Of a stretch of 64,000 nucleotides of DNA, positions 59,808 through 64,000 are shown piece after piece. How positions within the stretch are numbered: position 1 is the first letter of the stretch; each line of letters begins with the position of its first letter. A model generated the notes under the pieces. That model worked only from the letters and a program-made list of their open reading frames with translations, had not been told where the DNA came from and did not search any database. The stretch covers positions 1,116,001 through 1,180,000 of the forward strand of contig OW818688.1 of NCBI GenBank assembly GCA_942493265.1. Reading direction: 5' to 3'. Origin of the DNA: UBA12481 sp942493265. GTDB lineage: Bacteria; Bacteroidota; Bacteroidia; Bacteroidales; UBA12481. The translations under genes were made by a program, and so were the position numbers.

Positions 59808-60851
59808 TTAACCCCCTATAAGTTGGACACTTTTTTCAAAACAGTTGTGTACTTTTTCATCTTCATTCATCGTCCGATAAGCAAAGTTAGCCGCATCTCC
59901 GTCAATGTCAAGAGCAAGACGAGTTCCGCTTCGCTCCACTCTTGACATTGCCTCCGATGCTGCCGCACTTTGTGGCTTATCGGATGATAATGACTGGTAG
60001 TATTCATCCCAGACCTGCCGGGGCCGTCGATATCCCAGGCTGCCATGCAGGCGGCGGTTGTTGTAAAAATCGACGTATTCCCTGACAGTCCATTTGGCAT
60101 CATAATAACCACTAAATTCAGTTCGTTGGATCACCTCCCGCTCAAAAATACTGTGATAGGCTTCGATATAAGCGTTTTCTTCCGGGGTGGCAATGTGGGT
60201 AAACTCCTGGTTTGCTTCTGTGTTTTTGAGGTAGAAGCGGACCCGGTGAGCGATAAACTGGGAGCCATTGTCATTGCGGACGTTGACGCCCTTCAAGCTG
60301 TGCTGCAAATCCAGCGTGCGAAGCAACCGGATCACGTCAAATTGCTTAATGCTCGACTGCAGGATCCAGCCGAGAACCATCCGGGTAAAGACATCAATCA
60401 CCGTCAGCAGGTAATAGTGCCGGTGTTCTCCATGCACCCAGACGTATTTAATGTCCAGGCAGATATACTCCATCGGCTTCTGAGCCATGATCTTACGATG
60501 CTTTACCCACTGGCGCTTTCCCTGGGTTTTGATCACTTTCCCCAGCAGCAGATTCGATTGATCCATCAGCCGGTACACCTTCTTCCGATTGATCAGGTAC
60601 TGCTTTTCCTGCAGTTCAACCGCCACTTTCCGGTAGCCGTAGCAGACAAAATCACCGCTGAGAATGATTTTGATCTCCTCGATAACCTGTTCATTCTCCA
60701 CCAAGGTGCCGTCCGCCATAACGGTATGCGTGGTCGGCCGTATACCCTTGGTTCCGCCACTGGGCCGGTAGTAATACAGGCTCCGGGGAATCTGGGTCCA
60801 GTGGCATAAGTCCCGAACTGGAACTTGAGATTTAAACTGATTGATTACCAT
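59808..60851 (-). CDS. IS3-family transposase OrfB (DDE integrase)
   Basis: 347 residues. HTH-like N-terminal region, then the rve core with Asp133 (CLDIKYVWV), Asp194 (VRNDNGSQFIAH) and Glu230 (ENAYIEAYHSIFEREV), spaced D-60-D-35-E, and the closing YNNRRLHGSLGYRRPRQVW. Starts 1 nt inside the orfA stop (TAATG), so it may be made by coupled reinitiation. Its stop lies inside the terminal inverted repeat. A ~55-residue tail after the core is longer than usual. Confidence 0.95.
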   Translation of the reverse strand: MVINQFKSQVPVRDLCHWTQIPRSLYYYRPSGGTKGIRPTTHTVMADGTLVENEQVIEEIKIILSGDFVCYGYRKVAVELQEKQYLINRKKVYRLMDQSNLLLGKVIKTQGKRQWVKHRKIMAQKPMEYICLDIKYVWVHGEHRHYYLLTVIDVFTRMVLGWILQSSIKQFDVIRLLRTLDLQHSLKGVNVRNDNGSQFIAHRVRFYLKNTEANQEFTHIATPEENAYIEAYHSIFEREVIQRTEFSGYYDAKWTVREYVDFYNNRRLHGSLGYRRPRQVWDEYYQSLSSDKPQSAAASEAMSRVERSGTRLALDIDGDAANFAYRTMNEDEKVHNCFEKSVQLIGG

Positions 60852-61162
60852 TACTTTGTCCGGCTCCCGATAGGAGATTTTTTTAGCAACTCCGATTTGA
60901 CTTCGATTTCCAAAGCCTGCTTGGCAATGATCCGTTTTAACCGGTCATTTTCTTCTTGGAGCTCCCGTATTGCCGGGTCGATCCTTTTGTACTTGCTTTT
61001 CAGGCCTTCAATGCCATCTTTCAGATACTTCGTCCGCCATTTGTTATACAGCGATGGGGATAAATTGTACTTGCGCAGCGTCTGTGCCCGACCCTCACGC
61101 TGCCCTTCCTGAACAATCGATAATCGTTCTTCCGGAGTAAATGCTCTTCTTTCTTTTGTCAT
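60851..61162 (-). CDS. IS3-family transposase OrfA (HTH)
   Basis: 103 residues. HTH_Tnp_1-type DNA-binding domain (EERLSIVQEGQREGRAQTLR, KYNLSPSLYNKWRTKYL) and a C-terminal leucine-zipper-like helix (IRELQEENDRLKRIIAKQAL) for multimerisation. Upstream partner of OrfB in the same element. Confidence 0.93.
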   Translation of the reverse strand: MTKERRAFTPEERLSIVQEGQREGRAQTLRKYNLSPSLYNKWRTKYLKDGIEGLKSKYKRIDPAIRELQEENDRLKRIIAKQALEIEVKSELLKKSPIGSRTK

Positions 61163-61270
61163 AAACCTTAAAATTATTAGACCTAATTTGATTTACAAAT
61201 TCTGTCCAACTATTTAAGGGGCTAAGACATCCCCCGCATGGTAAATAGGAACTACAAGCATAATAATGGA

Positions 61271-62164
61271 TTAAGGATTAGATACTTTGATATTCCAGGT
61301 AATACAATTCAGCAATCCGCCTCGACGACCAATATCATTGATCTCAATCGGTTCAATAAAGTGGTCAGGATACAATACCGCAAATTGCCGGATGATGTTC
61401 TCATCAAGTTCAGGAACGGATATCCCAGAAGCGGTTTGTAATTCTATTGATGCGAATACGGGCAGGAGGATCAGGTTGCCAATTTGGAAGAAGTTGATGT
61501 ATATGCCGACAGCAGAAACGATATCCTTATCATCTAATGGGTTGGGGTCTTCAAAAATTGGCACTTCAATGTAATCTAGGTTCTTTTCTTTGAGCCTCTG
61601 AACAAATTTGGACTGCCAATTCTTTTCTGGCTCACCATCCGAACTATTGATCAATACCGTCTTTTCATTGTAAAACCTAACCAATCCATCGGAGTGTCCT
61701 GTCATATCTTTCGGATAGGCTGGTACAACGATTACTTCGGATTGAAGAAGTTCCTCGATTGCCTTGATCAGAATAGGACGGCTCCAATTTCTATTATCCG
61801 AATAGACCCGATCAGAAATTATCACCCTATTTTTAGACCGAACGATATTCCCTCCGTCTAAAATGATCTCGTTTGATTTTATTGGAAAGGATTTCCATTC
61901 GAGAACTTCCTCTGGAATAGTTCTTTCGTCTTGATACTTCTTCTCTCGGATGTAGGTGGAAAAGTATTGGAACTGTATATATTCGGTCTCCGAAACTTGA
62001 ACTGGCATATAATCCCTGCACCAGATGTCCTTGGTTCCATGAAGGAACTCATAATTAATGCTATGCTTTTGCAGGATGGTCTCGATTCTCCCCCATTCTT
62101 TCTTGTAACGAATCCGGATAGGATCGGAGAAGTAAACGAAATTGGTACGCTGGTCAGTTATCAT
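61271..62164 (-). CDS. Agmatine deiminase / peptidylarginine deiminase-like protein
   Basis: 297 residues, guanidino-group-modifying superfamily (PAD_porph). Landmarks: TKDIWCRDYMPVQV (WxRDxxP), LDGGNIV, His157 and Asp159 in TGHSDGLVRF, and the catalytic Cys287 in GGLLNCITWN. The usual residue before the Cys is His (HC); here it is Asn. Shorter than agmatine deiminase (~360), so the substrate may differ: agmatine, an arginine side chain or another guanidine. Cytoplasmic (no signal). Its ATG overlaps the stop of the upstream gene by 4 nt, so the two are coupled. Confidence 0.8.
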   Translation of the reverse strand: MITDQRTNFVYFSDPIRIRYKKEWGRIETILQKHSINYEFLHGTKDIWCRDYMPVQVSETEYIQFQYFSTYIREKKYQDERTIPEEVLEWKSFPIKSNEIILDGGNIVRSKNRVIISDRVYSDNRNWSRPILIKAIEELLQSEVIVVPAYPKDMTGHSDGLVRFYNEKTVLINSSDGEPEKNWQSKFVQRLKEKNLDYIEVPIFEDPNPLDDKDIVSAVGIYINFFQIGNLILLPVFASIELQTASGISVPELDENIIRQFAVLYPDHFIEPIEINDIGRRGGLLNCITWNIKVSNP

Positions 62165-62844
62165 ATCGTTTTTCTATTGAACTCCTTCAGAATCAGATCA
62201 ATATTATGATCTGTCGTCTTGAGGTAGGGAAATATGGTTTTCTCCTTTTCCTTGTGTTTCCGATCTCCAAATGTGATAAACCGAAAAGGTGCCATATAAA
62301 AGGGAGTCTCACCTTTATCCTTTAGCCCAAACCGGGGACATTCATAAACTGATTTCTTTACAGTTAGCTCTTTGTCAACCAGCATAATGAATGGATTATT
62401 TTTGGCCTGGTATTGTTCAATTTCCGCCAGTTGTTCCTTCGAGGGTTCATCACTGCCCACAAGTTTCTTAACGATTTTGGAAGGTTCAAACCAATACTTC
62501 GTTTCATCATTGATGTCCATCATCCCCCTTATCAAAATGCCTCCAAATACCTGTTCGGATTCAATACCACAGGTCAGGTCTAAACCGATCCGATTCACTG
62601 GTTTGAGGATATGGTTTTTTGATGACCGATGGAAATACCAATGATTTGACGTCAATTGCAAAGGATTCCTGTGAGTATATGGATCAGGGAATCCAGCTTC
62701 TTTGAATAAGTAAAATTCAATTTCTGTTAAACGATACTCGTTTTGTCCGACCTTTAATACACTATTATTCATCAGCTCATTGGCCATAGACTTCATCCTA
62801 TCAAGAGCAGTTGGGATGTCCTTTAAACTGTCTATTGTAAACAT
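62161..62844 (-). CDS. Hypothetical protein resembling alkyladenine DNA glycosylase (AAG/MPG)
   Basis: 227 residues. By eye the order of motifs follows the AAG fold: LTEIEFYLF (cf. VETEAYLG, with the catalytic Glu), DPYTHRNPLQL (cf. DPASH), NHWYFHRSS, LDLTCGIES, GGILIRGM (cf. AVLIRA), PSKIVKKL and the C-terminal CPRFGLKDKGETPFYMAPFRFI (cf. PRIGI...WRFY). Overall identity is low, so homology is unproven. No signal peptide. First gene of a two-gene operon with the deiminase-like protein. If real, it would excise or bind modified bases. No known gene symbol. Confidence 0.45.
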   Translation of the reverse strand: MFTIDSLKDIPTALDRMKSMANELMNNSVLKVGQNEYRLTEIEFYLFKEAGFPDPYTHRNPLQLTSNHWYFHRSSKNHILKPVNRIGLDLTCGIESEQVFGGILIRGMMDINDETKYWFEPSKIVKKLVGSDEPSKEQLAEIEQYQAKNNPFIMLVDKELTVKKSVYECPRFGLKDKGETPFYMAPFRFITFGDRKHKEKEKTIFPYLKTTDHNIDLILKEFNRKTI

Positions 62845-63269
62845 CTTAATTAATTAAATATTTATAATATAGGGGTTTACACTCTGCAAGGTAGGACCTT
62901 CGAACCAATAAAAATGTTAAGATATGTTAAAAACAGGTACTGATGTTTTTGATACGGAGATGAAGATGAATCGATCCGTTTTCTACCAAGCGGAACAAGT
63001 AAGTTGTAAATTTACACCCAATCAAGGGGAGAATGTATACGATAGGATTGAGGGGTTCATATTTTGGAATTTACTGGCCGGAAATTTTTTTGTGTTTTAA
63101 GCGTGACATCGTGTATTCTCGATTTTCTGGGCCCACTTTTCGTTCGCCACTGTACCCCCTATTTTGAGGTCGAAAATTAACATATAGGGAGAAGGGTGAA
63201 GAGTGGGGAGGGGGCTCCGGGAGCGGGGTACCGGTTAATGTGCCATGTTCATTTTCCTTGAAAACAGGT
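62845..63269. other. Intergenic region with a doubtful small ORF and possible IS-end remnant
   Basis: 425 nt. A 58-codon plus-strand frame (62924-63100, beginning MLKTGTDVFDTEMKMNRSVF) has no support besides being open. The right part (63110-63290) has a different composition, with a GGGGGCTCCGGGAGCGGGG stretch and two near-identical direct repeats, GTTCATTTTCC at 63247 and GTTCATTTTTCC at 63269, a layout seen at the ends of some IS elements such as the IS21 group. No transposase remains. Call tentative. Confidence 0.35.
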
Positions 63270-64000
63270 TCATTTTTCCCATATAACACTAATAGAATAG
63301 TTGTATGACTTTACAAATAAGCAATATTCAAAAAACGGTGAATCAGGTTCATCATCGCTTCGCATTCTTAACCAGTCAGATTTCCAAATTTGTTGTTTGG
63401 ATTCATCACCCGAATAAATTTTCTTGGTAGTGAAAAGTTCATAAGCAACTGAACCAGTTGGTGGCAGTGAGTCTCTTTCAAATTCAAGGAAGCAACGAAA
63501 ATCTTCTGACGGTTTCCACCATTTCATTTTATTGTCTTTGCAGTAAACAATAACAACAGGGTGGTTTCCTCTTTTTACAAATTTTAAAATCGCTGCTGTC
63601 TTACTTACTTGAAAACGGTTTGACAAATGTTCAATTACATCGGGTCCAAATTTTTTTCGTTCACACTCTTTGTAAAAAACTTCTGATGGCATTAAGAACT
63701 CTGCTGCAAATTCATTCGCTTCCGTTTCTTGTGGACCAGCTTTATACCAATTCATAATGTCTTCTTCAGTGTCGGTGAAAACTGGCTGCAAATGTCTGTG
63801 CATCTCGTAATGTCCAAGTTCGTGTGCTGCTGCAAATCTTTTTCGTGTTTCAAATGGAATTTCAGAGTTCACTTGGATAATAGATTTTCCATGATATGAA
63901 ACAATTTCTCCGTCTTTGCCTTCAAGTGGAACTTCCTCGTAAAATGCTTTCCTTCCTAAAATAATTTTGTCAAGCGGAAATTGAGTCGGGTCGTCAAGTC
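63270..64000 (-). CDS. ImmA/IrrE-type zinc peptidase (5' end outside window)
   Basis: Frame is open from 64000 on the minus strand with no stop, so the start lies beyond the window; about 242 residues are visible. The HExxH zinc motif is AAHELGHYEMHRH, with the third ligand region in EANEFAAEFLMP, both typical of ImmA/IrrE (DUF955) peptidases. Such proteins usually pair with an XRE-type repressor and cleave it to release genes of phages, ICEs or toxin-antitoxin modules. An upstream XRE gene would lie outside. Residues after ~130 of the visible part (KWWKPSEDFRCFLEF onward) form an extra domain I cannot assign. Confidence 0.85.
   Translation of the reverse strand, partial: LDDPTQFPLDKIILGRKAFYEEVPLEGKDGEIVSYHGKSIIQVNSEIPFETRKRFAAAHELGHYEMHRHLQPVFTDTEEDIMNWYKAGPQETEANEFAAEFLMPSEVFYKECERKKFGPDVIEHLSNRFQVSKTAAILKFVKRGNHPVVIVYCKDNKMKWWKPSEDFRCFLEFERDSLPPTGSVAYELFTTKKIYSGDESKQQIWKSDWLRMRSDDEPDSPFFEYCLFVKSYNYSISVIWEK

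Larger units (their letters stand above)
59804..61229 (-). mobile_element. IS3-family insertion sequence, complete
   Basis: 1426 bp from TGTCTTA (59804) to TAAGACA (61229). Terminal inverted repeats of about 27 nt are TGTCTTAACCCCCTATAAGT-TGGACA on the left and, reverse-complemented, TGTCTTAGCCCCTTAAATAG-TTGGACA on the right. It encodes orfA and orfB. No 3-bp target duplication is evident (CAT left, TCC right), which may mean later rearrangement. Both ORFs are intact, so it may still be active. Confidence 0.88.

Noticed and set aside
60045..60809. 254-codon plus-strand frame
   Set aside because: Antisense shadow of the IS3 transposase OrfB, which has the full DDE motif on the other strand.
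59801..61232. 3-bp target site duplication flanking the IS
   Set aside because: Left flank CAT and right flank TCC do not match, and shifting the ends by a few bases does not create a match.
63071..63289. 72-codon minus-strand frame
   Set aside because: Overlaps the end of the ImmA-like gene, is of biased composition, and contains the direct repeats of the possible IS end; no family similarity.

Overview
The window looks like a chromosomal segment of a Bacteroidota bacterium, probably an uncultured Bacteroidales-type lineage. The evidence is a surface protein with a C-terminal type IX secretion sorting signal, several Bacteroidota-specific families (DUF4271, DUF4292, a DUF4175-like coiled-coil protein), TAnnTTTG-type promoter boxes, weak or absent Shine-Dalgarno sites, and many GC-rich palindromic intergenic repeats in a genome of medium GC.

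Region 1 (1-6.3 kb) is a sugar catabolic cassette: two Gfo/Idh/MocA oxidoreductases, a DUF1080 (3-keto-disaccharide hydrolase family) protein, two xylose-isomerase-like TIM barrels and an MFS transporter. This set fits periplasmic or cytoplasmic breakdown of glycosides through 3-keto intermediates. Region 2 (6.3-21 kb) is mostly plus strand: a GT2 and a GT39-like membrane glycosyltransferase, a DPP IV-type peptidase carrying an invading repeat, a ferredoxin-CDGSH fusion, a second DUF1080 protein, a nitroreductase-like protein, dtd, a MazG-like pyrophosphohydrolase, deoC, an ArsR regulator with queD, polA and a mobA-moaD-moaE operon.

Region 3 (21-45 kb) is almost entirely minus strand and holds housekeeping and envelope genes: S41 protease-yidD-rnpA-hemD-DUF4271, uvrC, ade, mnmG, ybeY, DUF4175-like, EnvC-like, DUF4292 lipoprotein, TPR protein, dut, flippase, M24 peptidase, hemW, lutB, rpiB. 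A perfect 16-bp parS palindrome lies just beyond the 3' end of mnmG (between mnmG and ade), and a second parS-like site lies 3 kb away. At 45.02-45.53 kb is a gene-free, AT-rich stretch with one perfect DnaA box and five near-matches. Genes point away from it on both sides. I propose it as the chromosomal replication origin.

Region 4 (45.5-57.8 kb) has a MORN/YwqK-like repeat protein, a response regulator, ruvB, a large T9SS cargo protein, a 54-bp tandem array of 11 copies, an acyltransferase, a bile-acid-type symporter, a Crp/Fnr regulator, OsmC, pheS, a cyclophilin and tRNA-Val(GAC) with a clear terminator.

Region 5 (57.8-64 kb), immediately beyond the tRNA, is more AT-rich and reads as a mobile or defence-type island: an unrecognised protein with a nucleoside-deoxyribosyltransferase/TIR-like core, a small ORF, a complete IS3-family element, an overlapping two-gene operon of an alkyladenine-glycosylase-like protein and an agmatine/peptidylarginine-deiminase-like protein, and a partial ImmA/IrrE-type zinc peptidase running off the end.
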